From positions 1 to 41,258 of the forward strand of contig JADIMW010000051.1 of NCBI GenBank assembly GCA_017694415.1: DNA of 41,258 bases, read 5' to 3'. The first letter of the stretch is position 1. Every line of letters begins with the position of its first letter. The notes below the pieces were generated by a model. It was given only the letters and a program-made list of their open reading frames with translations, was not told the origin of the DNA and did no database searches. Positions 8,945 to 17,504 of this stretch are shown here, one piece after another. The position numbers were made by a program, and so were the translations under genes. The stretch comes from Candidatus Caccoplasma merdipullorum. GTDB taxonomy: Bacteria; Bacteroidota; Bacteroidia; Bacteroidales; G3-4614.

Positions 8945-9796
8945 ATGCGCAGACTAATAGAATTTATAGTTGCCCACAGCAACATATTCATATTCTTGAT
9001 ATACGCGGCAATATCGTTTACCATGCTGTTCAGTTTCAATCCCTATCAGAGCAGCGTGTTCTTCACGACAGCCAACAAGGTTGTAGGACGATATTACACA
9101 TATACCGGACACGTTTCGAGATATTTCGGGTTGCGCGAAATAAACATGGAGTTGCAGAAACAAAACTCCGCATTAAAAATAGAAGTAGCCCGTCTCAACG
9201 AAGAGTTGAACAAGCTGAAAGGCGAAGTAACGTACCATGAAAAATACACGACCGATACGATAGTCGGTCCGGTAGCATACGGCGTAGCGCAGGTGGTAAA
9301 CGTAACCACCGCCTACGCCTATAATTATGTAACCATAAACAAAGGAAAAACCGACGGAATCGCCGACGGCATGGGAGTTATAAACCACGACGGAGTAGTA
9401 GGCATAGTAAGTGCCGTATCAGACAATTTCTCCGTAGCAATCTCCCTGCTGAATCCAAAACTGAGGTTAAGCTGCAAAATAAAAGGAAGCGAATACTTCG
9501 GGTCCCTCACATGGGACGGGCGTTCACCCGATTACATGACGCTTGAAGAACTTCCGCGCCATGTAACATTCCAGCGTGGCGACACCGTAGTAACAAGCGG
9601 ATACTCATCGGCATTCCCCGAAGGATTGGCGGTAGGAACCGTCGAAGACTACGACAGGGAAGAATACGACGACAATTTCTATTCCGTACGAGTAAAACTC
9701 ACGACCGACTATTTTCGGCTGGGCGACGTCTGCATAATAGACATTCCGTCGGCAAAAGAGCAGTCCGAACTTGAAAAAAATGCATACCAGCGATGA
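8945..9796 (+). CDS. mreC: Rod shape-determining protein MreC
   Basis: This 283-residue protein has a short cytosolic N terminus, one transmembrane helix (about residues 11-30), a coiled coil (about 63-95, ending NEELNKLKGE), and a periplasmic beta domain with the family segment NKGKTDGIADGMGVI. MreC links MreB inside to PBP2 and RodA outside and helps activate PBP2. The ATG at 8945 directly precedes the membrane-anchor segment. An upstream out-of-frame ATG at 8919 opens only a 12-codon frame. The stop overlaps the mreD start by 4 bases (ATGA), suggesting translational coupling. Confidence 0.94.
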   Translation: MRRLIEFIVAHSNIFIFLIYAAISFTMLFSFNPYQSSVFFTTANKVVGRYYTYTGHVSRYFGLREINMELQKQNSALKIEVARLNEELNKLKGEVTYHEKYTTDTIVGPVAYGVAQVVNVTTAYAYNYVTINKGKTDGIADGMGVINHDGVVGIVSAVSDNFSVAISLLNPKLRLSCKIKGSEYFGSLTWDGRSPDYMTLEELPRHVTFQRGDTVVTSGYSSAFPEGLAVGTVEDYDREEYDDNFYSVRVKLTTDYFRLGDVCIIDIPSAKEQSELEKNAYQR

Positions 9797-10299
9797 GCAG
9801 AAAATCCCCGGCATATTACGTCATTATCTACATATTGCTTATGCTTACGCAAATAAGCATATTCGGCAATATGGCCATATTGGGATACGCAACACCATTT
9901 CTGTTCCTCTATTTTATCCTTAAACTTCCGTCGGCACTCTCCCCCAACTGGGTCATGACGCTGTCGTTTATTACCGGCCTGATACTCGACATCTTTTTCA
10001 ATACGCTCGGCGTATATTCATTAGCCTGCACACTTACAGCCTTTCTGCGCCGCCCCTTCATAACGCTGGTAATGCAACGCGAAGAAGAAGCCACAGGCAT
10101 AGTCCCCTCGATAAACAGCCTCGGAGCAGCCCCGTTTACAGTATATGCATTGCTGACGATATTCACCTTTTCCGCCGCATTATTCATAATACAGGCCTTC
10201 TCGCTGTTCAATCCCGGAAAGTTAATATTGCAAATACTCTCCAGCACGCTGGTAACCTACATATTGGTATATGCAGTAGAGCGAATATCCGTTAAATAA
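9793..10299 (+). CDS. mreD: Rod shape-determining membrane protein MreD
   Basis: The 168-residue protein is almost entirely hydrophobic, with about five transmembrane segments, as expected for MreD of the elongasome. Sequence conservation in this family is low, so the call rests on size, topology and its position between mreC and mrdA. The start ATG overlaps the mreC stop (ATGA), and only 2 bases separate its stop from mrdA. The segment FITGLILDIFFNTLG is typical of MreD. Confidence 0.9.
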   Translation: MSRKSPAYYVIIYILLMLTQISIFGNMAILGYATPFLFLYFILKLPSALSPNWVMTLSFITGLILDIFFNTLGVYSLACTLTAFLRRPFITLVMQREEEATGIVPSINSLGAAPFTVYALLTIFTFSAALFIIQAFSLFNPGKLILQILSSTLVTYILVYAVERISVK

Positions 10300-10301
10300 C
10301 G

Positions 10302-12164
10302 ATGAGAAAAGACTATACCCTCGAAAAACGCAAATACGTAATCATCGCGATAATATTCACCATTGCGTTGATATACATAATACGTCTCTTCTCGTTACAA
10401 GTAATAAACGTCGATTACCGTCGCTATGCCGAAGGAAACGCATTCCTCAAAAAAACACGCTATCCGTCGCGCGGGCTGATATACGACCGGAACGGAAAAC
10501 TTATAGTTTACAACCAGCCGGCATACGACGTGATGATGATTCCCCGCGAAGTCAAAAATCTCGATACGACAGACTTCTGCAACACCCTCGGCATAACCAA
10601 AGATGAATTCCAGCAACGGATAAAAGCCATGAAAGACCGGCGGCTGAACCCCGGATACTCCACCTATACCCCTCAGACATTCATATCGCAGTTATCAGCA
10701 CAGGAATACGGGCGGCTGCAGGAAAAACTATACCGATACGAAGGCTTCTACGTACAGAACCGCATAATACGCCAATACGCATACGATGTAGGCGGCAACC
10801 TCCTCGGCAACATACGCGAAGTATCGCCGACCGATATAGCCGCCGATGAATATTACACCAGCGGAGATTACACCGGCGACCTCGGAATAGAAAAATCCTA
10901 CGAAAAGATGCTGCGGGGAGAAAAAGGCGTGGAGATACTGTTACGCGATGCACATGGGCGAATAAAAGGACGGTATGAAAACGGAGCATACGACATCTCC
11001 CCCATATCCGGGCGCAACCTTACCCTTACGATAGATGCCGAGTTACAAGCCTATGGCGAGTACCTGATGCAAAACAAGATAGGCGCGATAGTGGCGATAG
11101 AGCCCGAAACAGGCGAAATCCTCGCCATGGTATCCTCTCCCACCTACAAACCCTCTTCGCTGATAGGACGCGAACGAGGCAAAAACTATGCAGCGCTGGT
11201 TCGCGACCCGTACAAACCCCTATACGACCGTTCCCTCATGGCAGCATACCCACCCGGTTCCACATTCAAACCCACACAGGGCATGATACTGATGCAAGAA
11301 GGAATAATAACGCTAAATACACTCTATCCCTGCCACCACGGGTTCATATCGGGCGGATTGCGGGTAGGGTGCCACGAGCACGCCTCTCCCATATCCCTTC
11401 AGCCGGCACTGCAGACCTCGTGTAACGCCTTCTTCTGTTACGGCTTCAAATCCATGATGGACAACCGCAGCAAATACAAAACCACGGCAGACGCCTTCAC
11501 CCTGTGGAAAGACTACCTCGTATCAATGGGATACGGGTACAAGCTCGGAATAGACTTGCCCGGAGAAAAACGAGGATTCATACCCAACAGCGAATACTAC
11601 GACAAATATTACGGGCGCGGACGCTGGCGCGGACTAACCATAATATCCGTAGCCATAGGCCAAGGCGAAGTATTGGCCACCCCGTTGCAAATAGCCAATC
11701 TTGCAGCCACAATAGCCAATCGCGGATACTATCGCATACCGCACGTAGTAAAAGCGATACAAGACACAATAATAGACCCCAAATATCACGAACAACACCG
11801 AACAAAAGTCGATACGCAAAATTACCAGTATGTGGCTGAAGCTATGCGCATGGCCGTAACGGGCGGAACATGTCGCATAGGCGAGATACCCGGTTGGGAC
11901 GTCTGCGGGAAAACCGGTACCGCGCAGAACCCCCACGGCCGCGACCATTCAGCTTTTATGGGATTCGCACCTAAGGACAAACCCAAGATAGCGATAGCCG
12001 TATATGTCGAAAATGCAGGGTTCGGAGCGACATACGCCGTTCCGATAGGCAGTCTGATGATGGAAAAATACCTTACAGGAAGCATATCGCCCCAGAGAAA
12101 ATATCTCGAAGAGCGTATGGCAACCGCCAACACGATAATATACAGTGGAGTCAAGAAACATTAA
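10302..12164 (+). CDS. mrdA: Penicillin-binding protein 2 (elongation transpeptidase)
   Basis: The 620-residue class B PBP crosslinks peptidoglycan during side-wall growth with RodA. It has an N-terminal membrane anchor (about residues 13-33), the pedestal or dimerisation region with RGLIYDRNGK, and a transpeptidase domain. Active-site motifs are S320-TFK (SxxK nucleophile), S373-C-N375 (SxN) and K537-T-G539 (KTG). The end of the gene overlaps the rodA start by 20 bases. PBP2 is the classical target of mecillinam-type beta-lactams; nothing in the motifs looks altered. No stop or frameshift is seen. Confidence 0.97.
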   Translation: MRKDYTLEKRKYVIIAIIFTIALIYIIRLFSLQVINVDYRRYAEGNAFLKKTRYPSRGLIYDRNGKLIVYNQPAYDVMMIPREVKNLDTTDFCNTLGITKDEFQQRIKAMKDRRLNPGYSTYTPQTFISQLSAQEYGRLQEKLYRYEGFYVQNRIIRQYAYDVGGNLLGNIREVSPTDIAADEYYTSGDYTGDLGIEKSYEKMLRGEKGVEILLRDAHGRIKGRYENGAYDISPISGRNLTLTIDAELQAYGEYLMQNKIGAIVAIEPETGEILAMVSSPTYKPSSLIGRERGKNYAALVRDPYKPLYDRSLMAAYPPGSTFKPTQGMILMQEGIITLNTLYPCHHGFISGGLRVGCHEHASPISLQPALQTSCNAFFCYGFKSMMDNRSKYKTTADAFTLWKDYLVSMGYGYKLGIDLPGEKRGFIPNSEYYDKYYGRGRWRGLTIISVAIGQGEVLATPLQIANLAATIANRGYYRIPHVVKAIQDTIIDPKYHEQHRTKVDTQNYQYVAEAMRMAVTGGTCRIGEIPGWDVCGKTGTAQNPHGRDHSAFMGFAPKDKPKIAIAVYVENAGFGATYAVPIGSLMMEKYLTGSISPQRKYLEERMATANTIIYSGVKKH

Positions 12165-13599
12165 CATATGGAGTCAGATAGACAAGGTAGTCCTTTTGCT
12201 CTACGCCGTACTTGTAATATGGGGCTGGTTCAGCATATATGCCGCAAGTTACAATTACGATGACATAAGCATATTCAGTCTCGACGGCCGCGCAGGAAAA
12301 CAGCTCCTGTGGATAGGGTGTGCAGGAGTCATCATCTTTGCGATAATGATGACCGAGAGCCGCATGTTCGAAGCATGGGCCTACCCCCTGTATGTACTGA
12401 TGATGTTCATTCTGGCACTCACCATACTAATCGCCCCCAACATCAAAGGTTCCCATTCATGGATAGTCATAGGCCCGTTCAGCATCCAGCCGGCAGAATT
12501 TGCCAAATTCGCCGTATCGCTTGCGCTTGCGCGCTTCATGAGTTCATACAACTTCGTCCTTACCCGCAACTGGAACCTGCTTAAAACCGTAATGCTCATA
12601 CTGCTTCCCCTCGGTTTGATAATACTGCAAAAAGAGACGGGAACAGCGCTCGTATATGTATCGCTCGTACTGATGTTGTATCGTGAAGGAATGTCGGGCT
12701 TCATACTTTTGGCAGGAGTAGCCTCGATAACCTATTTCGTATTGGCGATGAAATACTCTACCGTAATATGGGGAATAACGCCGGCAGGCGAGTTTATAGT
12801 CCTGACGCTGATATTGATTGTCATGATAGCCATGATATACCGTCTCTATGACCGACGCGGCACATTAAAAATACTGCTTTCCATAACAGCAGTATCGGCA
12901 ATTATATTCGCGACGATAACCATCTTCAGGCAAATAAACTGGGTATATATGCTTTTCACGGCAATAGCCGCAAACAGCATATACGCGATGATACTTTCGA
13001 TAAAATCTAACAATCCCCGAATACTCCATTCAATATCCGTAGCAGCAGTCTCCATAATATTCCTGTTCTCGGTAAACTATATCTTTACCGAAATGCTCGA
13101 GCCGCATCAGCAGATGCGAATACGGGTAGCGTTCGGTATGGAAGACGACCCGCGCGGGGCAGGATACAATGTAAACCAGTCGAAGATAGCAATCGGCTCC
13201 GGAGGGTTCTTCGGAAAAGGATACCTCTCAGGAACCCAGACCAAACTGAAGTATGTCCCCGAACAAGATACCGACTTTATATTCTGCACAATAGGCGAGG
13301 AGATGGGATTCGTCGGCTCGGTACTGCTGATAACACTCTTCGTTGCCCTGATAATACGGATAATAACAATAGCAGAGCGGCAGCCCGGAACTTTCGGCAG
13401 AGTTTACGGATATTGCGTAGCGTCGATACTGATGTTCCATTTGACAATAAACGTAGGTATGGTAATAGGCCTTTGCCCCGTCATAGGAATACCGTTGCCG
13501 TTCTTTTCATACGGAGGCTCGTCTCTCTGGGGCTTTACGATACTGCTGTTTACGCTGTTGAGATTAGATGCAAGCCGTATGGAACGATACCGCTGGTAA
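12145..13599 (+). CDS. rodA: Peptidoglycan glycosyltransferase RodA (SEDS family)
   Basis: This 484-residue polytopic membrane enzyme polymerises lipid II together with PBP2. SEDS features seen are GPFSIQPAEFAKF, QKETGTALVY, the extracytoplasmic DDPRGAGYNVNQSKIAIGSGG loop region with its conserved Asp, and PEQDTDFIF. Length is above the roughly 370-420 of proteobacterial RodA because of an inserted set of hydrophobic helices near residues 205-315, a layout common in Bacteroidota. The start is GTG at 12145, which overlaps mrdA by 20 bases. The ATG at 12168 is out of frame, and the GTG gives the expected short lead before WSQIDKVVLLLYAVLV. It is the last gene before the terminator. Confidence 0.95.
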   Translation: MESRNINIWSQIDKVVLLLYAVLVIWGWFSIYAASYNYDDISIFSLDGRAGKQLLWIGCAGVIIFAIMMTESRMFEAWAYPLYVLMMFILALTILIAPNIKGSHSWIVIGPFSIQPAEFAKFAVSLALARFMSSYNFVLTRNWNLLKTVMLILLPLGLIILQKETGTALVYVSLVLMLYREGMSGFILLAGVASITYFVLAMKYSTVIWGITPAGEFIVLTLILIVMIAMIYRLYDRRGTLKILLSITAVSAIIFATITIFRQINWVYMLFTAIAANSIYAMILSIKSNNPRILHSISVAAVSIIFLFSVNYIFTEMLEPHQQMRIRVAFGMEDDPRGAGYNVNQSKIAIGSGGFFGKGYLSGTQTKLKYVPEQDTDFIFCTIGEEMGFVGSVLLITLFVALIIRIITIAERQPGTFGRVYGYCVASILMFHLTINVGMVIGLCPVIGIPLPFFSYGGSSLWGFTILLFTLLRLDASRMERYRW

Positions 13600-13702
13600 A
13601 AGAATAAGACGAAAATACCGTAAAGAAACAGCAGGTAAATACGGTAGTCCGATAAAATAGCATACCCAAGACACCCCCACTATAAACCACGCTATTATAC
13701 AA

Positions 13703-13742
13703 AAAAGCCGTTCCGTCATAAAAACAGACCGGAACGGCTTTT
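13703..13742. terminator. Bidirectional terminator between rodA and recA
   Basis: A 13-bp perfect stem, AAAAGCCGTTCCG (13703-13715) against CGGAACGGCTTTT (13730-13742), has a 14-base loop. A run on the left and T run on the right let it work for both converging transcripts. The rest of the 230-base gap (13600-13829) shows nothing else. Confidence 0.85.
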
Positions 13743-13829
13743 AAATACAGAAGAGAAGGATACCTATAGCTGTTATAATCCGTAAGCAAGTAACCGTTAA
13801 GCCTCCCCTTCAAAGATAAATCGGCGGCG

Positions 13830-14864
13830 TTATTTTTTCTCGCTGCGCTCTTTCATTGCAGCCATGATTTTAGCCTCCAGTTCATCAGCAAGTTCAGGAT
13901 TGTCCTGTATGCATCTTTTTGCAGCATCGCGCCCCTGACCAAGTTTCGAATCTTCGTAAGCGAACCACGAGCCGCTTTTCTTTATAATGCCGTATTCGAC
14001 ACCGAGGTCGATAATCTCTCCCGATTTGGAAATTCCCTCTCCGAACATAATATCAAATTCCGCTTTCCTAAAAGGAGGAGCCACTTTGTTCTTTACCACC
14101 TTTACACGGGTTTGGTTACCGATAACCTCCTCGCCGTCCTTTATCTGTGAAATCCGCCTGATATCGAGCCTTACCGAAGCGTAAAACTTAAGAGCATTAC
14201 CGCCGGTTGTAGTTTCGGGATTGCCGAACATAATCCCTATCTTGTCTCTCAACTGATTGATAAAGATACATGTAGTGTTTGTCTTGCTTATAGTGGAAGT
14301 AAGTTTGCGCAGCGCCTGCGACATGAGCCGGGCTTGCAGCCCCATTTTGGAGTCGCCCATTTCCCCTTCCAGTTCCGCTTTAGGCGTAAGAGCCGCAACA
14401 GAGTCGATAACCACAATATCCACTGCCGAAGAGCGAATAAGTTGTTCGGCAATCTCGAGAGCCTGTTCACCGCTGTCCGGCTGCGAAATCCATAAATTCT
14501 CCACATCCACGCCAAGTTTCTCCGCATAAAATCTGTCAAAGGCATGTTCCGCATCAATTATGGCAGCAATACCACCGTTTTTCTGAGCCTCGGCAATAGC
14601 ATGAATCGCAAGCGTGGTTTTTCCCGACGACTCAGGCCCGTATATCTCAATAACCCTTCCGCGCGGGTATCCGCCTACGCCGAGAGCCGCATTAAGAGCA
14701 ATCGAACCTGTCGATATGACCGAGACCTCTTCCACACGGTCATCGCCGAGTTTCATTATGGAACCTTTGCCATAACTCTTCTCTATCTTGTCCATTGCAG
14801 CCTGCAGAGCTTTCAGCTTGTCGGCCGAAACGGCAACTTTTACCTTTTTATCATCATTCTCCAT
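13830..14864 (-). CDS. recA: Recombinase RecA
   Basis: The 344-residue protein is the ATP-dependent DNA strand-exchange recombinase of homologous repair and recombination. Walker [10 protein letters not shown] begins at residue 76; [13 protein letters not shown] is Walker B, and the DNA-binding loops [27 protein letters not shown] follow. The length is near the bacterial norm. The ATG at 14864 follows a minus-strand -7 element by 46 bases. No LexA-type palindrome was recognised upstream, which fits the absence of a classical SOS box in many Bacteroidota (inference). Codon use leans to T and G at third positions, unlike plus-strand neighbours. Confidence 0.98.
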   Translation of the reverse strand: MENDDKKVKVAVSADKLKALQAAMDKIEKSYGKGSIMKLGDDRVEEVSVISTGSIALNAALGVGGYPRGRVIEIYGPESSGKTTLAIHAIAEAQKNGGIAAIIDAEHAFDRFYAEKLGVDVENLWISQPDSGEQALEIAEQLIRSSAVDIVVIDSVAALTPKAELEGEMGDSKMGLQARLMSQALRKLTSTISKTNTTCIFINQLRDKIGIMFGNPETTTGGNALKFYASVRLDIRRISQIKDGEEVIGNQTRVKVVKNKVAPPFRKAEFDIMFGEGISKSGEIIDLGVEYGIIKKSGSWFAYEDSKLGQGRDAAKRCIQDNPELADELEAKIMAAMKERSEKK

Positions 14865-14910
14865 AAACTATATTTTAATAAGTATTTCCGGTAAATCGTA
14901 AAACATGGTA

Positions 14911-14918
14911 CAAATTTA
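14911..14918 (-). promoter_or_regulatory. Bacteroidota -7 promoter element for recA
   Basis: On the minus strand this reads TAAATTTG, an exact TAnnTTTG match, 46 bases before the recA ATG. It lies in the T-rich tail directly after the terminator stem of the preceding gene. Confidence 0.7.
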
Positions 14919-14920
14919 AT

Positions 14921-14955
14921 CCGCCGCATGTGCAAAATATATGCACATGCGGCGG
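14921..14955 (-). terminator. Terminator after the lipoprotein gene at 14971
   Basis: A 14-bp GC-rich perfect stem, CCGCCGCATGTGCA (14921-14934) against TGCACATGCGGCGG (14942-14955), has a 7-base loop. On the minus strand it is followed by ATTAAATTT. It lies 15 bases after the lipoprotein stop. Confidence 0.8.
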
Positions 14956-14970
14956 GTTAATACAAATAAA

Positions 14971-15816
14971 TCAAATAGAATCGTTTTTATGCTCTTCAAT
15001 TTGACGGTTCAGCACCACAATAGCTCTCGAAGCAATAACATCTTCCCTTTCCAGCGACGCGATATTCTTTATTACCGTAGCAAGTTTATAGCTTTCGGTT
15101 ATAGCCTTTCTCGTCGTATTGTCCAGCTTGAACGAAAACGGCTTTTTCCCTTCGTAGCTTACCGTAACAGGCCTGTTTTCGGCCGCAACTATAAAATCTG
15201 CCACCCTGCGCATTTTGGGCTCGCTGTATGTAATCGTTTCAATGTTCCTGCCGTCTATGTAATACCTGTAATTGCTTGCACCGTCATAAGGAACTGCCGT
15301 TGTCATGGCATAAGTCCCGTCGGGCAGAGAAACCTTTATCGATTCATGTTGTAGCGGATATGCGCCGCAATATACGCTGAGCAATTGCATTTCGCCCTTT
15401 TCCGTTACCTGAATCCGCAAACACGATTTCTCCTGACTCAACTTGTTGGGATTGTTTTTATAAACAAGCAATCCTTCAGTCTGATACTCTTCATCCTTTA
15501 TGAAATCGAATTCGCCGAGAAGCCTCTCCTGTTCCTCCCTGTATATAGGCATTATGCTATCGACGCGTTTCAGAATCTCCTTGTTTATGGCAAGTTCAAT
15601 AACTCTGGTAAGCTGGATACCCGCTCTTATTTCGTCGAAAGCCTTTGGCCCGAGGATTTTTATGCTGTCTATCATTAATTTCGCGTTGTCATAATCACCG
15701 GCCTCATACAACGCTTTAGCTTTCATATAAGCCTCGCGCGCCTCTTTGTTCCCTCCGGAGCATGATGTTGCGAAAAAAACTACTGCAACAATCAAAAAAT
15801 ACAAGATTCTATTCAT
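14971..15816 (-). CDS. Lipoprotein of unknown function
   Basis: This 281-residue protein has a hydrophobic signal (residues 3-16) and the lipobox ATSC with lipid-bearing Cys19, followed by SGGNKEA. Residues about 24-60 (AREAYMKAKALYEAGDYDNAK) look like one TPR-type helical hairpin, then a long helical stretch and a beta-rich half with a pair of short repeats of strand and turn. I do not recognise a named family. An in-frame TTG at 15822 would add two residues, but the ATG at 15816 gives a normal lipoprotein start. It lies 19 bases after the DUF4301 stop and is probably cotranscribed with it, ending at the strong hairpin at 14921-14955. Confidence 0.7.
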   Translation of the reverse strand: MNRILYFLIVAVVFFATSCSGGNKEAREAYMKAKALYEAGDYDNAKLMIDSIKILGPKAFDEIRAGIQLTRVIELAINKEILKRVDSIMPIYREEQERLLGEFDFIKDEEYQTEGLLVYKNNPNKLSQEKSCLRIQVTEKGEMQLLSVYCGAYPLQHESIKVSLPDGTYAMTTAVPYDGASNYRYYIDGRNIETITYSEPKMRRVADFIVAAENRPVTVSYEGKKPFSFKLDNTTRKAITESYKLATVIKNIASLEREDVIASRAIVVLNRQIEEHKNDSI

Positions 15817-15835
15817 CGTCAAAGTTGAATCGGAT

Positions 15836-17365
15836 TTACGAGTGAGCCGGACGCAACAGGTCGTTTACGGTTTTAACCGGGTTGAACGTCTCAATAGGAA
15901 CTTCAACAAAAACGGTATTCCAGTCCGACATAGCACCGTTCCACAGACCGGGGCGTTCCAGAGCCTTCAGCACTTTGCCGCTTTTCGATTTCTCCGATAT
16001 GAAACCGGTATTCTTATCAACGAAATCGGGCAAGTTGTATTTAACGCCGTTCCAGTCTTTTACAGCGCAGACAAGATCCACGGGGTTAAAGTGGGTAGAG
16101 TTTTCGAAAGCGCTCTTCGCTTCAGCCTGTTTCATGTTTATCTGGCTGCTTTCGAGAATCTGCGGCGAATAAGTACCGTCTTCATTATATGCGAGGAACG
16201 GACCGCCGCCCGGTTCTCCAACATTCTTAACCATGCCGCATACGCGCAGCGGGCGGTGCAACTTCTTGAGCAGGTACATGGCAAGGTCGCTGTCCTCCAT
16301 ATCCTTTATTTCGTGGTGGCGGACCATAAGCACCTTTTGAACGAAACCGATTATTTCGCGCAAATCATCAATAGTATAGCTACCGCTTTCCAGCATTTTT
16401 CCGTATTTGAATATTTTCTCCTGCAGCGAAGCTATTACTCCGCCGAGAGTCTTTTTATAAAGTACGGTAATCGCCTTCTCCCTGTCGGGAACAACATTAT
16501 CGATATTCTTTATAAAAACGACATCAGCATCTATTTCGTTCAGATTCTCTATAAGCGAGCCGTGTCCTCCCGGTCTGAACAACAATTTCCCGCCGTCTCT
16601 GAACGGTTCGTTGTTCTCATCGGCAGCAATCGTATCCGTTTGCGGTTTCTGTTCCGAGAAAGAGATATTGTATTTCACACCGAAATTTTTCTCGTACAAA
16701 GGCAAAACATCGCTTACAAGTTTTTCAAAGAAAGGCAGGTGGTCGTGCGAAACCGTAAAGTGAATATTAACCGTACCGTTTTCATTTCTGGCGTACATAG
16801 CACCCTCGGCCAAGTGTTCCTCCATTGCCGTACGCGGACCTTCATTATATTTATGGAACAGCAGCAGGCCCTTCGGCAGCCAACCGTAATTGAGACCCTG
16901 TTCGAGCAGTAGATTCTTAACGACGCGTTTATATTCCCCCTCCTTAACCAAAGCAGCAATATCCGAACCGTTTTCGTTTTTTATGCACGCTTCATTCAAT
17001 GCGCCGAAAAAGGCAAAAGATTCGATGTTCGAGAAAAACTTCTTTTCAAAATCAGTAGTCGGTTCCATATACGGAGCTTCCAGAAAAGCAAAAAGGTCCT
17101 TAAACATTCTGCTTGCGGCACCCGAAGCCGGAACGAATTTCACAATCTTGGAACCCTTTTTCGAGAATTCTTCCCATTTTGCGGCATATTCGTTACATTC
17201 AGTTTCAGACATTCTAACGATACCTTCGCCAACAGCAGCCCCCTTTTCTATTTTAAGGTAAGGAAACCCCGTTTTAAACGATTCCAGTTGTTCCTCAACT
17301 ACATCCAAAGTTATCCCCCTGTCCTTGATTTGTTCAAGATCTCTTTCGGAAAAATGATACTTCAT
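15836..17365 (-). CDS. DUF4301 protein, nucleotidyltransferase-like
   Basis: The 509-residue protein matches the Bacteroidota family DUF4301 (PF14134), whose function I do not know to be established. Two motifs suggest a UDP-sugar-pyrophosphorylase-like nucleotidyltransferase. VPASGAASRMFK at residues 78-89 resembles the glycine-rich nucleotide loop with its downstream Arg. RPGGHGSL (264-271), followed by VFIKNIDNVV (283-292), resembles the PPGHG and NxDN region of UDPGP enzymes. There is no signal peptide, so it should be cytosolic. The ATG at 17365 follows a -7 element by 56 bases. It is divergent from relA and precedes the lipoprotein gene. The nucleotidyltransferase idea is inference from motifs. 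Confidence 0.85.
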   Translation of the reverse strand: MKYHFSERDLEQIKDRGITLDVVEEQLESFKTGFPYLKIEKGAAVGEGIVRMSETECNEYAAKWEEFSKKGSKIVKFVPASGAASRMFKDLFAFLEAPYMEPTTDFEKKFFSNIESFAFFGALNEACIKNENGSDIAALVKEGEYKRVVKNLLLEQGLNYGWLPKGLLLFHKYNEGPRTAMEEHLAEGAMYARNENGTVNIHFTVSHDHLPFFEKLVSDVLPLYEKNFGVKYNISFSEQKPQTDTIAADENNEPFRDGGKLLFRPGGHGSLIENLNEIDADVVFIKNIDNVVPDREKAITVLYKKTLGGVIASLQEKIFKYGKMLESGSYTIDDLREIIGFVQKVLMVRHHEIKDMEDSDLAMYLLKKLHRPLRVCGMVKNVGEPGGGPFLAYNEDGTYSPQILESSQINMKQAEAKSAFENSTHFNPVDLVCAVKDWNGVKYNLPDFVDKNTGFISEKSKSGKVLKALERPGLWNGAMSDWNTVFVEVPIETFNPVKTVNDLLRPAHS

Positions 17366-17421
17366 ACGATTAATAATTTAATCGGCGATATTGAGCATAA
17401 CGCCGTAAGTGTTACTTGCCT

Positions 17422-17429
17422 CAAATATA
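17422..17429 (-). promoter_or_regulatory. Bacteroidota -7 promoter element for DUF4301 gene
   Basis: On the minus strand this reads TATATTTG, an exact match to TAnnTTTG, 56 bases before the ATG at 17365. It is divergent from the relA promoter. Confidence 0.6.
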
Positions 17430-17472
17430 CAAATTAACAATAAGAACTCAATGTTATTAAGGCAAAAAATAA

Positions 17473-17480
17473 TATATTTG
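17473..17480 (+). promoter_or_regulatory. Bacteroidota -7 promoter element for relA
   Basis: TATATTTG matches TAnnTTTG and lies 24 bases before ATG 17505. It falls inside an upstream extension of the open frame, which argues that the longer reading from GTG 17409 is not the real protein. Confidence 0.65.
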
Positions 17481-17504
17481 AACGGATTTTACATATGCAA
17501 CAAC

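Noticed and set aside
8919..8957. 12-codon open frame just before mreC
   Set aside because: It is out of frame with mreC, very short and has no supporting signal beyond an ATG.
14865..14970. SOS (LexA) box near recA
   Set aside because: The only palindrome is the GC-rich terminator stem; no LexA-type operator was recognised.
15746..16912. Long plus-strand open frame (388 codons) opposite the DUF4301 gene
   Set aside because: It is antisense to a conserved protein, shows no recognisable domain, and results from codon composition on the other strand.
17409..17504. Upstream extension of relA from a GTG
   Set aside because: The -7 element at 17473-17480 lies inside it, and RSH homology begins only after ATG 17505.
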